46,900 bases of DNA from assembly GCF_030645335.1 (NCBI RefSeq), contig NZ_JAUSNH010000014.1, positions 1 to 46,900 on the forward strand, written 5' to 3'. The translations under genes and the position numbers were made by a program. Source of the stretch: Lacisediminimonas sp. (GTDB lineage Bacteria; Pseudomonadota; Gammaproteobacteria; Burkholderiales; Burkholderiaceae_D). The notes beneath the pieces are model-generated. The model ran no database searches, was not told where the DNA came from, and saw nothing but the letters and a program-made list of their open reading frames with translations. Below are positions 24,184 to 33,271 of the stretch, one piece after another. The stretch's first letter is position 1. Each line of letters opens with the position of its first letter.

Positions 24184-24998
24184 GCGCGCGCCTCCTCAAT
24201 GACTTTTGCGCCGAGACGCCGTACCAACTCCCTGCGATAACGGGCCGACGCATGGATATCGTCGTTGCCGCCCATTTCCCAGGCAAATGCGTTCAATGCT
24301 TCGGCCAGCGCCGCACCCTCTACAGTGCCAAAGTCGCGTACCGTCGGCCGGTCGGCAACGCCGCCCACGCCGAGCAGCGTCTTGCCGCCACTGGCGCGCG
24401 CAGCGAGCGCGACGATGGCGAAATCGCCATGCCGCCGCCCGATCTCGCGAAAGGCAACGCCTTCGCCGGCCTGGTGGCGCGGGAAGCGCACCGCGGTGAC
24501 CAGTTCATCGGCCGCCCTTGCGGTCGACAACATGCCGACCTGGAAGGCCGACGCCGGCAAGCGGCGCACGCCGCGCACCGAGCGCAGTTCGACTTCTGCG
24601 CCCAGCATGGCCAGGCACAATGGCAATTCGGAACTGGGATCGGAATGGGCGATGGAGCCGCATACGGTGCCGCGGTTGCGCGTCTGGAAATGGCCAACCC
24701 AGGGCAAGGCGGCAGCAACCAGCGGCAACTCTTTTTGCAGTTGCGGCCAGCTCAACAGCTCGGCTTGCGTCACGGCTGCGCGTACTTCGACGGCATTGCC
24801 ATCGATGCGGATCGACTTCAGCGACGGTATGTCGGCAATATCGACCACGATCTCTGGCTCTGCCAGGCGCATGTTGAGGATCGCCATCAGCGACTGGCCG
24901 CCAGCCAGCACGCGGGCGCCGGCGCCAAATTTCGACAGCGCACCAACTGCCTCTTCCTCGCTGCTGGCGCGCAGGTAATCAAACGAAGCCGGTTTCAT
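24171..24998 (-). CDS. FAD-binding subunit of a molybdenum hydroxylase (CoxM-like)
   Basis: 275 residues, starting MKPASFDYLR. It shows the FAD-binding PCMH motifs AGGQSLMAILNMRLAEP and TRNRGTVCGSIAHSDPSSELP, and the C-terminal CO-dehydrogenase flavoprotein domain. It receives electrons from the [2Fe-2S] subunit and hands them to an acceptor. Its ATG overlaps the stop of the large subunit (ATGA-type, 24995-24998), showing coupled translation of the complex. Confidence 0.95.
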   Translation of the reverse strand: MKPASFDYLRASSEEEAVGALSKFGAGARVLAGGQSLMAILNMRLAEPEIVVDIADIPSLKSIRIDGNAVEVRAAVTQAELLSWPQLQKELPLVAAALPWVGHFQTRNRGTVCGSIAHSDPSSELPLCLAMLGAEVELRSVRGVRRLPASAFQVGMLSTARAADELVTAVRFPRHQAGEGVAFREIGRRHGDFAIVALAARASGGKTLLGVGGVADRPTVRDFGTVEGAALAEALNAFAWEMGGNDDIHASARYRRELVRRLGAKVIEEARACQS

Positions 24999-27988
24999 TT
25001 ATCCGAACTCCCCATGCGTTGCAGGTTGCGCCACATCTGCGCAAGCCAACCGGGTTGGGCCTGTCCGCCGGCCTGCCTGGCGAGCGCGTCGAAGAAGGCG
25101 CCGATCAGCACGCGGGCAGCGCCGTCGAGCATGCGTCCGCCGATCGTGGCGATCTTGCCGGACAGCCGGACACTGTAGGTGTAATGCACATTGGTTCCTT
25201 CGCCCTCGGTATCGAGGCGGATTGCGCCGCCGCCGCTGGAGAAACCAAGCGGACCGCTGGCCTCCATGGCGAACGACGCCGATTCTGGCGCTTGCAGGTT
25301 GCTGTATTTCGCCGAAATGGCGAACGTGCCGCGCACCGGACCGACGCCGACACTGGCGACTATCCGGTACTCATTGGGCCCGACCACTTCCAGCGACTTG
25401 CAGCCCGGGATCACGGCGCGCAATGCTTCCGGATCGAGCAGCGCTTCCCATACTTTTTCGCGGGCGACCGGCACCAGCGTGGAGCCGGAACCGTTCATGC
25501 CGCCCGCGTCCTTGCCGGCAGCCGGCATGGCGGCAGCACTGGACTGCATGCCGGCCGGACGCGCCGTTTCCTCGCCATGCAGCAGGGCTGCCACGCGCGA
25601 CGGAATCAGCGGCAGGCTGACGTCCTTGATGCCGAGTGCGTCGGCCACTGCGTTACCGACGCAAGCCGGCATGGTCATCATGTTGCCCTCGCCCATGCCT
25701 TTTGCGCCGGTGGCCGTGAATGGCGATGGCGTTTCGATGTGATATGACTCGATCGGCGGGATTTCCATTGCCGTGGGCAGCAGGTAGTCGGCGTAGGTGC
25801 CGGCCAGGTGGCTGCCGTCGCTGTCGTAGGCAAAATTCTCGTACAGGCAACTGCCCAGCGATTGCGCCAGCGCACCGCTGACCTGCCCTTCGACGATGGC
25901 CGGATTCAGCAAGCGACCGCCGTCATGCACCGACACATACTTGTCGATATTGACCTGGCCGGTGTCGCGGTCGATCTCGACGCCGCAGTAGTCGAAAATG
26001 AAGCCGTACGTCAGGGAGGTATTGATCTCGTCCTTGTCAGTGGGCGGCTCGAGTTCGGGCGGGCTCCACTGCGCGGTCTCGCGCAGTCCCGGACCCACGC
26101 CCTCCGGCAGGGAACCCGGCGACCAGTGGGCCAGGCCAGCGACGCGGTAGAACGGCAAGCTCTTGGCCGGATCGGTCAGCGATGAAATTTTTCCGCCGGC
26201 GAACACCAATTGCTCGGCCGGCAGGTTCAGCATCTTGCCGGCAATCGCGGCCAGCCGGCCACGCACCCGGCCGGCAGCAATGTGCGCGGCGCTGCAAGTT
26301 GACGCGGCGAAGCGGCTGGCGTAATTGCCGGCCGCAATCGACCAGCCATCCTTGGCGGTATCGAGTTCGACGTTGACGGCGATATCCAGCGGATCGAGTC
26401 CGAGCTGGTCGGCCACCACTTGCGCCAGCACCGTGCGATGGCCCTGGCCCTGCGGCGTCGAGTCCGACACCACGGTCACCATGCCATTGCCGTCGACGGC
26501 GACGGTGGCGGTACCGGCGGCACCGTCCTTCGGTCCGGATTTCTTGCGCGCTTCCAGCGGCAGCAGCACCGACAGGTAACCCATGTTGGACACGCCCGGC
26601 TCGACCGCCGCAGCATAGCCGATACCGTACAGCCGTCCCTGCGCGCGGGCTTCGTCGCGGCGCCGCTTCAACGCATCGAGCCGGCCCATGCCGGTCGATT
26701 CCTCGATGGCTTTCTGGTAGTTGCCGGAGTCCAGCAATGCGCCGGCAGCAGTGCGGTAAGGGAAAGAATCAGGCTGGACCAGGTTGCGCTTGATGACGTC
26801 CAGCGGATCGAGGTCCAGTTCAACCGCGATGCGCTGTACCAGCCGCTCCAGCGCGAAATAAATCTGCGGTCCGCCGAATCCGCGCACCAGGGTGACTGGC
26901 ACCTTGTTGGTCAGCACGATGCGGTTGCGGATCGACAGGTTGCGTATGCCATAGCCACCGGTGGTAATGCCATGCATCCGGTACAAGGGCCCTGGCATCG
27001 GCGCACGCAGGCAGGAACCGTATTCTTCGATATGGTCGCAAGTCATTGCCAGTATCTCGCCATCGGCGGAAACAGCGGCTTCGATATGCGTGTCGCGGTA
27101 AGGGCCGGAGCCGGACGCCACCAGGTGCTCAAGCCGGTCTTCCACCCATTTCACCGGCCGGCCGGCGCGCTTGGACGCCAGGCACAACAAGATCATGTAG
27201 GGGAATATCGCCAGCTTGGAACCGAAGCTGCCGCCGGAACTCGGCGGCGTGCGCAGGCGGAATTTATTGGACGGCACGCGCATCGCGCGCGGCACCACCG
27301 TGAGGACGGAAAACGGTCCCTGGAAATTGGCCATCACCTCGTAGCTGTCTTCAGCCCGATTGTGCTCGGCGACCATCACGTAGCCCTCGATCGGACAGGC
27401 CATCACGCGCGGATACTCGACGTCGAGCACGACCTTGTGCGGGGCAGCGGCAAATACCGACTCCGGGTCACCGTAACGGAATGAGCGGTCATGCACCACG
27501 TTGCTGTCGCATTTCGGATGCAGCAACAGGGCACCAGGCGCCATCGCCTGCTCGATGCTGACCACCGGGGTCATTGCGCGGTAGCTGACTTCGATGGCTT
27601 CGAGCGCATCTTCGGCCTTGTAGCGGTCGCTGGCGACCACCACGGCAACCGGCTCGCCGACATAGCGCACGCGGTCCACTGCCAGCGCCCAGTCGTCGAT
27701 CGGCGCCTTGACGCCAACGATGAACGGCTCGGTCTCGTCGCGCACCTCGGTGCCGATGATGACCGCCGCCACGCCCGGCATCGCCAGCGCTTTGGAGGTG
27801 TCAATGCCGAGAATTTCTGCGTGCGCATGCGGTGAACGCAAGATCGCCGCATACAGGGTTCCCGGCTTGGTCGGCATGTCGTCGCCATAAGTGGCGGAAC
27901 CTGTCAGCAAGGTGGCGTCTTCGACGCGCTCCATGGACCGGCCGACGTGAAGGCCTTTTGCTACGGTGCTATCCAACGGGGCATTCAT
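24995..27988 (-). CDS. Molybdopterin-binding large subunit fused to a CoxG-like (SRPBCC) domain
   Basis: 997 residues. About 1-800 form the xanthine-dehydrogenase-family Mo subunit: GRSMERVEDATLLTG start, SSGGSFGSKLA, a VRGFGGPQ loop at 368-375, TPQGQGHRTVLAQVVAD, and catalytic E767 in GAKGMGEGNM. The loop is RGFGG, not the AYRCSFR or AYRGAGR of CO dehydrogenases, so CO is not the likely substrate. After a linker (805-835) the last 160 residues match CoxG/SRPBCC (VAREKVWEALLDPEALRAVIPGCKSLE), normally a separate protein that anchors or matures the complex (family knowledge). Members hydroxylate heteroaromatic rings, aldehydes or aromatic acyl-CoAs using water oxygen. First gene of a four-gene operon ending in the MBL hydrolase. 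Confidence 0.93.
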   Translation of the reverse strand: MNAPLDSTVAKGLHVGRSMERVEDATLLTGSATYGDDMPTKPGTLYAAILRSPHAHAEILGIDTSKALAMPGVAAVIIGTEVRDETEPFIVGVKAPIDDWALAVDRVRYVGEPVAVVVASDRYKAEDALEAIEVSYRAMTPVVSIEQAMAPGALLLHPKCDSNVVHDRSFRYGDPESVFAAAPHKVVLDVEYPRVMACPIEGYVMVAEHNRAEDSYEVMANFQGPFSVLTVVPRAMRVPSNKFRLRTPPSSGGSFGSKLAIFPYMILLCLASKRAGRPVKWVEDRLEHLVASGSGPYRDTHIEAAVSADGEILAMTCDHIEEYGSCLRAPMPGPLYRMHGITTGGYGIRNLSIRNRIVLTNKVPVTLVRGFGGPQIYFALERLVQRIAVELDLDPLDVIKRNLVQPDSFPYRTAAGALLDSGNYQKAIEESTGMGRLDALKRRRDEARAQGRLYGIGYAAAVEPGVSNMGYLSVLLPLEARKKSGPKDGAAGTATVAVDGNGMVTVVSDSTPQGQGHRTVLAQVVADQLGLDPLDIAVNVELDTAKDGWSIAAGNYASRFAASTCSAAHIAAGRVRGRLAAIAGKMLNLPAEQLVFAGGKISSLTDPAKSLPFYRVAGLAHWSPGSLPEGVGPGLRETAQWSPPELEPPTDKDEINTSLTYGFIFDYCGVEIDRDTGQVNIDKYVSVHDGGRLLNPAIVEGQVSGALAQSLGSCLYENFAYDSDGSHLAGTYADYLLPTAMEIPPIESYHIETPSPFTATGAKGMGEGNMMTMPACVGNAVADALGIKDVSLPLIPSRVAALLHGEETARPAGMQSSAAAMPAAGKDAGGMNGSGSTLVPVAREKVWEALLDPEALRAVIPGCKSLEVVGPNEYRIVASVGVGPVRGTFAISAKYSNLQAPESASFAMEASGPLGFSSGGGAIRLDTEGEGTNVHYTYSVRLSGKIATIGGRMLDGAARVLIGAFFDALARQAGGQAQPGWLAQMWRNLQRMGSSDK

Positions 27989-28098
27989 GTTCGTTTTCCC
28001 TGGCAGTGATGGAACCGGGGAAAACTTTTGCCCTGCGCGCTTTCCGTGGTCCTCCCTGCCTGTGTGTGCAACGTCAATATTGAATTCTGCAATCTATC

Positions 28099-28140
28099 CT
28101 CGATACTCGATACTCGATACTTGGTACTTGGTACTTGATG
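28099..28140. repeat. Heptanucleotide tandem repeat (six 7-bp units)
   Basis: Three units of CTCGATA, two of CTTGGTA and a final CTTGATG, in the 163-bp gap between livF (stop 28152) and the Mo large subunit (start 27988). The two halves suggest two rounds of expansion. Confidence 0.85.
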
Positions 28141-28151
28141 CCCGGCTCCTG

Positions 28152-28865
28152 CTAGACGCCCAGGAAGCGCTGCATCAGCTCCGGATTGTCCGCCAGCTCT
28201 TGCGGCGGTCCGTGGAACACGACCCGCCCCTTGACCAGCACCACGCTTCGATCGGCCAGCCGCATGGTCGCCTTGTGATTCTTGTCGACAATGACAGTGC
28301 TGATGCCGGAAGTGCGGATGGTGTTGATGATGTTCCAGATTTCGCGCGCGATCAGCGGCGCCAGGCCTTCGGTCGCCTCGTCCAGGATCAACAGGTCGGG
28401 ATTGGTCATCAGCGCGCGGCCAATGGTCAGCATCTGCTGTTCGCCGCCCGACAGTTGCGCACCGCCGTTATTGATACGCTCGGCCAGGCGCGGGAAAGTC
28501 TCCATCACGCGCTCGAAAGTCCAGTCGCGATTGCCGTTCACGCCGGCACGCGCCGCCATGATCAGGTTCTCGCGCACCGACAGGTTCGGGAAAATCCCCC
28601 GTCCTTCCGGCACATAGGCAATGCCGCGCCGGGCAATCACATGGGGCTCTGCCTTGGTCATGTCTTCGCCACGCACCTTGACGGTGCCTTCGCGCGGGCG
28701 CACCAGGCCCAGCATGCTGCGGATCAGGGTCGACTTGCCCATGCCATTGCGGCCCATCAGCGCCACCGTCTCGCCGGGGGCGATGCTGAAATCGACATGG
28801 TGCAAAATATGGCTGACGCCGTAAAAAGTTTGCAGGCCTTGCGCCTGGAGCAATGCGTTATTCAT
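28152..28865 (-). CDS. livF: ABC importer ATPase, LivF type
   Basis: 237 residues from ATG 28865, overlapping the livG stop by 8 bases. Walker A is GRNGMGKST, the signature LSGGEQQMLTIGRAL, Walker B LLILDEATEGLAP, and the H-loop position carries DKNHKAT. The short LivF form with QGLQTFYGVSHILHHVDF fits the branched-chain/urea/aromatic-acid importer family. It pairs with LivG in the cytoplasm to drive LivHM. Five liv genes are in one leftward run; the Mo-hydroxylase operon follows. Confidence 0.93.
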   Translation of the reverse strand: MNNALLQAQGLQTFYGVSHILHHVDFSIAPGETVALMGRNGMGKSTLIRSMLGLVRPREGTVKVRGEDMTKAEPHVIARRGIAYVPEGRGIFPNLSVRENLIMAARAGVNGNRDWTFERVMETFPRLAERINNGGAQLSGGEQQMLTIGRALMTNPDLLILDEATEGLAPLIAREIWNIINTIRTSGISTVIVDKNHKATMRLADRSVVLVKGRVVFHGPPQELADNPELMQRFLGV

Positions 28866-29604
28866 GGCTGAGATAGACCTGCTGGACGATTGGGCTTGAG
28901 CGCACGACCTGTGGGTCGCCACTATCGAGGACCTCACCGTTGACCATGACGGTCAGGGTGTCGGCCACGGCAAAGATGGCATCCATGTCGTGTTCGATCA
29001 ACATGATGGCGTGATCGACGCGCAGCTTCTTGATCAGCTCGATCATCATCAGCGACTCGTGATGCCCCATGCCGGCGAGCGGCTCGTCGAGCAACAGCAA
29101 TTTCGGGCCGGTGGCCAGGCACATCGCAATTTCAAGCTGGCGTTGCTGCCCGTGCGACAGCGCGGAGGCGACCTGGTCGCGCACGCTGGTCAGTCCGGCC
29201 TGCTCGATGGCATGGTTGGCTGCCCGGTTGATGTCCTGGTAGCTTACCGCGGAGCGAAAGATGCGCCACGGATGCTGTTTGCGCGACTGCGCCGCAAGCC
29301 GGCAATTCTCGAACACCGAAAACGGCAGGAAAATGTTGGTCTTCTGGTAGCTGCGGCCGATCCCGAGCTGCGAAATCTGCTCGGGGGTAAGGCCGGCGAT
29401 ATTGCGGCCCTCGAAATTGACGCTGCCCGAGGTCGGCGGCAAATCGCCCGACAACAGGTTGGTCAGGGTCGACTTGCCGGCGCCATTGGGCCCGATGACC
29501 GCGTGCACCGTGCCGACCCTGAATTCCAGGGAAACGTTGCTGACTGCAACCAGGCCACCGAAGCGCTTGGTCAAACCTTCTGTACGCAAGATGGGATCAG
29601 ACAC
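28858..29604 (-). CDS. livG: ABC importer ATPase, LivG type
   Basis: 248 residues. I choose GTG 29604: it has GGAGG six bases upstream and overlaps the livM stop by eight bases, while the longer frame lies fully inside livM. Walker A GPNGAGKST, signature ALSHGQQRQLEIAMCLA (LSHGQ, the LivG variant), Walker B LLLLDEPLAGM, then LIEHDMDAIFAVADTLTVM with the H-loop His. The family segment GIGRSYQKTNIFLPFSVFENC is present. It forms a dimer with LivF. Confidence 0.94.
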   Translation of the reverse strand: MSDPILRTEGLTKRFGGLVAVSNVSLEFRVGTVHAVIGPNGAGKSTLTNLLSGDLPPTSGSVNFEGRNIAGLTPEQISQLGIGRSYQKTNIFLPFSVFENCRLAAQSRKQHPWRIFRSAVSYQDINRAANHAIEQAGLTSVRDQVASALSHGQQRQLEIAMCLATGPKLLLLDEPLAGMGHHESLMMIELIKKLRVDHAIMLIEHDMDAIFAVADTLTVMVNGEVLDSGDPQVVRSSPIVQQVYLSHE

Positions 29605-30640
29605 GAGCGGCCTCCGTTTTTGCTGGTGCCGAATCATCGTCGGCTTCATCGTCCTGCACCGGTTCGGCGCTGCGCTTGCGGCCGAATATCCGGGCCAGCA
29701 GGCCGGCCACGCCGTCAGGCAGGTACATGGCCACCAGAACCACCACGATGCCCATCGTCAGTTGCCAGTGCGGAGCGGCTGCACCGAAGAAATTCTGGTC
29801 GGCAAAGATGTCCTGCAGCAGCACGAATACCGCCGCACCCAGGATGGGACCGTAAAGCCGCGTCATGCCGCCCATGATCACCATCATCAGCACCGCACCC
29901 GACATGTGCCAGGAAATCATTTCCGGGTTGGCCATGCCGAACTGCATCGCCGACAGGTAACCGGCCATGCCGGCCAGCATGCCGGCGAGGATGAAACTGG
30001 CCAGTTGATAACGGAATATCGGAAAGCCCAGGGCCCGCATCCGATGTTCATTGACCTTGATGCCTTGCAGCGTATGGCCGAACGACGAGCGCAACACCAC
30101 CCGCAGGAACAGATAGACCAGCACCAGGCAGCAAAGTGCGAAGTAGTAGAACGCCTTCTGGTCATCCATGTTGGCCAGCACCGTGTCGCCAAGCTTCAAG
30201 GTCGGCCGGTACAGGATTTGCTGGCCGTCAGAGGCGCCGGCAATGTGCGTGTCGTGGAACACGTAGTAGACCATCTGCGCAAAGGCCAGCGTCACCATGA
30301 TGAAGTAGATGCCGCGGGTACGCAGCACCAAGAGGCCGGTGATCAGCGCGAACACGCCAGCGACCACCATGGCCATTGGCAGGCTCCACCAGATGCTGAT
30401 CGCGCCAAGGTGCTTGATGGCGACACCCAGCGTGTAGGCGCCCAGGCCGAAATACGCGGCATGGCCGAAACTGACCAGCCCGGTATAGCCCACCAGCAGG
30501 TTCAGGCTCATTGCGAAGATGCCCATGATCAGTACCTTGCCGGCGAGGTCGGTATAAAAATACGACCCGCCCCACGGAAAGGCGATCAGCGCAATGACGG
30601 TGAGGACCAGCCAGACGTCCCCGGATAGGAATTTTTTCAT
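29597..30640 (-). CDS. livM: ABC importer permease, LivM type
   Basis: 347 residues from ATG 30640; a second ATG at 30646 overlaps the livH stop and is also possible. It has about nine to ten membrane segments. Family hallmarks are MSLNLLVGYTGLVSFGHAAYFGLGAY, LRTRGIYFIMVTLAFAQMVYYVFHD, and the EAA-like GGMTRLYGPILGAAVF region that meets the ATPases. An acidic/Ala-rich cytoplasmic tail (QDDEADDDSAPAKTEAARV) ends it. It works with LivH as the translocation pore. Confidence 0.93.
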   Translation of the reverse strand: MKKFLSGDVWLVLTVIALIAFPWGGSYFYTDLAGKVLIMGIFAMSLNLLVGYTGLVSFGHAAYFGLGAYTLGVAIKHLGAISIWWSLPMAMVVAGVFALITGLLVLRTRGIYFIMVTLAFAQMVYYVFHDTHIAGASDGQQILYRPTLKLGDTVLANMDDQKAFYYFALCCLVLVYLFLRVVLRSSFGHTLQGIKVNEHRMRALGFPIFRYQLASFILAGMLAGMAGYLSAMQFGMANPEMISWHMSGAVLMMVIMGGMTRLYGPILGAAVFVLLQDIFADQNFFGAAAPHWQLTMGIVVVLVAMYLPDGVAGLLARIFGRKRSAEPVQDDEADDDSAPAKTEAARV

Positions 30641-30645
30641 TCTCA

Positions 30646-31512
30646 TTAAGCCTGTTGGAAGAGACCTTGCGGACGCCACAGCAGCACCGCAGCCATCAAT
30701 ACGTAGACGGTCATGCCGGCCATGGTCGGGATGAACAATTGCCCGAAGGTTTCGGCCAGGCCGATCAGCAAGGAGGCGACGAATGCCCCCTTGACCGAAC
30801 CAATGCCGCCGATCACCACCACGACGAAGGACATGATCATCACCTGGCCGCCCATGTTCGGGTAGACCGACGAGATCGGCGCATTGATCAGGCCGGCAAA
30901 CGCCGCCAGGCCAACGCCCATTGCAAATACCATCATGTACAGGAAACTGATGTTGATGCCCAGCGACTGCACCATCTGCCGGTTGGACGCACCGGCACGG
31001 ATCGTCATGCCCAGCTTGGTGTGCTTGATCAGCAAGTACAGCGCAATTGCCACCGCAACGCAGAACAGCGTGGTGAACAGGCGGTAGACGGAATAGCTGA
31101 GCTGTTCGGTCAGTGCGATCGAATAGTCGAACACTGCAGGCACCTTGACGCTTTGCACATCATTGCCCCAGAAAACGCTGCGCAATTCCTCGAACACCAG
31201 GATCAGTCCGTAGGTCACCAGCACCTGGTACAGATGGTCGCGATTGTAGAAGCGGCGAATGATCAGCCGCTCCAGCACCATGCCGACCACCACCGTAATG
31301 ACGATGCCGGCGGCAATTGCCACGGCAAAGCTGCCTATCTTGCCGGTCAGCCACCACGCCAGCCAGGCGCCCAGCATGTAGAAGCTGCCATGCGCAAGAT
31401 TGATAATGCCCATGATGCCGAATATCAATGTCAGGCCACTGGCGACCAGAAACAGCACCAGGCCATATTGCAGTGAATTCAGCAACTGTATGAAGAAAAT
31501 TGTAATGTCCAC
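30646..31512 (-). CDS. livH: ABC importer permease, LivH type
   Basis: 288 residues if translation begins at GTG 31512 (VDITIFFIQLLNSLQYG), which lines up with the MDLPTFLVQCLNAVQYG start of the second copy at 43405. An ATG at 31566 with a GAAGG box would add 18 residues and cannot be excluded. It has eight or so membrane segments, with LVASGLTLIFGIMGIINLAHGSFYMLGAW and MGGQVMIMSFVVVVIGGIGSVKGA, the conserved LivH motifs. It forms the pore with LivM. A strong hairpin separates it from livK. Confidence 0.9.
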   Translation of the reverse strand: MDITIFFIQLLNSLQYGLVLFLVASGLTLIFGIMGIINLAHGSFYMLGAWLAWWLTGKIGSFAVAIAAGIVITVVVGMVLERLIIRRFYNRDHLYQVLVTYGLILVFEELRSVFWGNDVQSVKVPAVFDYSIALTEQLSYSVYRLFTTLFCVAVAIALYLLIKHTKLGMTIRAGASNRQMVQSLGINISFLYMMVFAMGVGLAAFAGLINAPISSVYPNMGGQVMIMSFVVVVIGGIGSVKGAFVASLLIGLAETFGQLFIPTMAGMTVYVLMAAVLLWRPQGLFQQA

Positions 31513-31618
31513 GATCGGGATTGAATCCAGTAGAGCTGCGGTTCGACTTTGAAAAACGCGTGCCATAAGCACGCGCCTTCATTCTTGCGGATCAGGAAAA
31601 CAGCAGGCGGCAAGAACG

Positions 31619-31665
31619 GCCAGCAAGCCTGGGCCGGGAGCCGGGCGCTGCGCAGGCTTGCTGGC
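31619..31665 (-). promoter_or_regulatory. Hairpin between livK and livH (differential expression element)
   Basis: A perfect 13-bp inverted repeat (GCCAGCAAGCCTG) around a 21-nt GC-rich loop, 26 bp past the livK stop. No T-tract. Such hairpins after binding-protein genes usually stabilise the upstream message and reduce read-through into permease genes (family knowledge). Confidence 0.6.
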
Positions 31666-31691
31666 TCAGCGCCCTTCCCGGTCACGTGCTG

Positions 31692-32891
31692 TTAGACCAT
31701 CTTGCAGCCGGTTGCCGGATCGGCCAGCGCCTTGGCGGCCACGCGGACGACACGGTTTTCCTTGCCGACGACTTTACGCAGGTAAAAGTCCTGGATCGGA
31801 TTGTGTGCCTTGGACAAGGTCCATTGACCGCGCGGGCTGTCGATGCGGGCGGCTTCCATGCCGGCGATCAGGCCCTTCTTGTTCTTGATGTCGCCCTTGA
31901 CAGCTTCGAGGCCGGCCTTGAACAATTGTGCAGAGTCGTAACCGGTCACGGAGTTGGTGTCGGCAACGGCGTTGTAGCGCTTCATGTAGCCAGCGCGGAA
32001 GGCCTTGTCTTTCGGATTGTCGAGTCCGTCGGCATACGGGAACACGGTGTGCACGCCTTCGGCTTCGCCGTTGGTTGCGTGCAGGATGCCTTCGGTCAGG
32101 TGACCGTTGCCATACATCGGGATGTTGCGCAGACCGGCTGCTGCATAGTCCTTGAACCACTTGACTGCGCTCGCGCCCGGGAACCAGGCAACCACGACGT
32201 CTGGCTTGATGCTGGCCAGTTCAGTCAGCATGGCCTGGAATTCCACTGATGGGAACGGCACCCACAGGTCCTTGAACAGCTTGCCGCCAGCGGCTTCGAG
32301 TCCGGCCTTGAAGCCGGCCAGGTTTTCTTGCGCTGTAAGGTAGTTCCAGCTCAGGTGGACGATCTTCTTGTAGCCGGCATCCACCAGGATCTTGCCCATC
32401 GGGTAGTTGGTCTGCCAGGTCGTGAAACCGGTACGGAACACGTTCGGAGCGCACAGCGCGCCGGTGAATTCGTTGGACATCGATACCGGGATCATCCACG
32501 GCGTGTCGGTTGCACGAACCACGCGCGACATGGCCAGCGCAACGCCCGAGTGCACGGTGCCGACCAGCAGGTCGACCTTGTCACGCTGGATCAGGCGGTT
32601 GACGTTTTCTGGCGCCTTGGACGGATTGGACTCATCGTCGACGTGGAAAAATTCGAGTTCACGGCCGGCGAACTTGCCGCCGTTTTCATCGACGCACTGC
32701 TTGAAGCCGCGGATAACGGCGTCGCCCAGCGTGGCAAAGGTGCCGGTCGCCGGCAGCATCATGCCGATGCGCAGCTTTTCCGACGACTGTGCCAGCGTCT
32801 GGACCGGCATCAGGCCGCCGACGGCGGCAAAGGCCGCGGTACCAGCCAGGAATCCCCGGCGGTTCAATGTTGGTTTCTTATGGTCGTTCAT
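31692..32891 (-). CDS. Liv-type ABC periplasmic substrate-binding protein
   Basis: 399 residues, ATG 32891 with GAGGAG. A twin-arginine-like signal (NRRGFLAGTAAFAAVGGLM) leads to a type I periplasmic binding fold: LRIGMMLPATGTFATLGDAVIRGFKQ, then VDDESNPSKAPENVNRLI and LVGTVHSGVALAM. It is close to the protein at 42052-43236 throughout. Family members bind branched-chain amino acids, amides, urea or aromatic acids. The genes around it (CoA ligase, Mo hydroxylase) favour an aromatic or heteroaromatic acid (inference). A 38-bp repeated promoter-like element lies 190 bp upstream. Confidence 0.92.
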   Translation of the reverse strand: MNDHKKPTLNRRGFLAGTAAFAAVGGLMPVQTLAQSSEKLRIGMMLPATGTFATLGDAVIRGFKQCVDENGGKFAGRELEFFHVDDESNPSKAPENVNRLIQRDKVDLLVGTVHSGVALAMSRVVRATDTPWMIPVSMSNEFTGALCAPNVFRTGFTTWQTNYPMGKILVDAGYKKIVHLSWNYLTAQENLAGFKAGLEAAGGKLFKDLWVPFPSVEFQAMLTELASIKPDVVVAWFPGASAVKWFKDYAAAGLRNIPMYGNGHLTEGILHATNGEAEGVHTVFPYADGLDNPKDKAFRAGYMKRYNAVADTNSVTGYDSAQLFKAGLEAVKGDIKNKKGLIAGMEAARIDSPRGQWTLSKAHNPIQDFYLRKVVGKENRVVRVAAKALADPATGCKMV

Positions 32892-33271
32892 GTATGTCTC
32901 CTCGAAGGTTCACCGCGTAATGGCAACAACAACTTGAATTTCAATTGGCGAAACACCAGTCCTACTGTTACTGCAATTTCATTTTTACTGCAATAGTACA
33001 AGCCGCAAGCCGCATGTCTGGCGAAGCTGGGTAATCCGACGCCCGCATACCGGCCGGCGATGCTCTGTTCCATTAACAGGATATAACAGCGTTTATAGTG
33101 TTGTCCTAACTTAATGACAAGTCATCCAGGCCTTTTGAAGACCTTTTGGTAAGTTTTGTCGGCAGGCGCCTGATCGGTTCCGGGCCAGCGATCCGTTTAT
33201 TCAACGCATGCACCAATCTGGAGCCTGTTTTTCTTGTCAGGCTGCCTGCCATTTTCTTGCGAACGCCAGTG
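32892..33271. other. 380-bp intergenic region with livK promoter
   Basis: No gene is supported. It contains the repeated promoter element (33081-33118) and about 180 bp of presumed 5' leader before livK. Confidence 0.55.
33081..33118 (-). promoter_or_regulatory. Repeated promoter-like element, copy 1 (upstream of livK)
   Basis: Matches copy 2 (36905-36942) at 34 of 38 positions. On the minus strand it offers TTAGGA and TTATAT spaced 17 bp, a plausible -35/-10 pair, with conserved flanks that could bind a shared regulator. Confidence 0.7.

Noticed and set aside
24995-27988. Annotation as carbon monoxide dehydrogenase (coxMSL)
   Set aside because: The active-site loop at 368-375 is VRGFGGPQ; neither the AYRCSFR nor the AYRGAGR signature of CO dehydrogenases is present.
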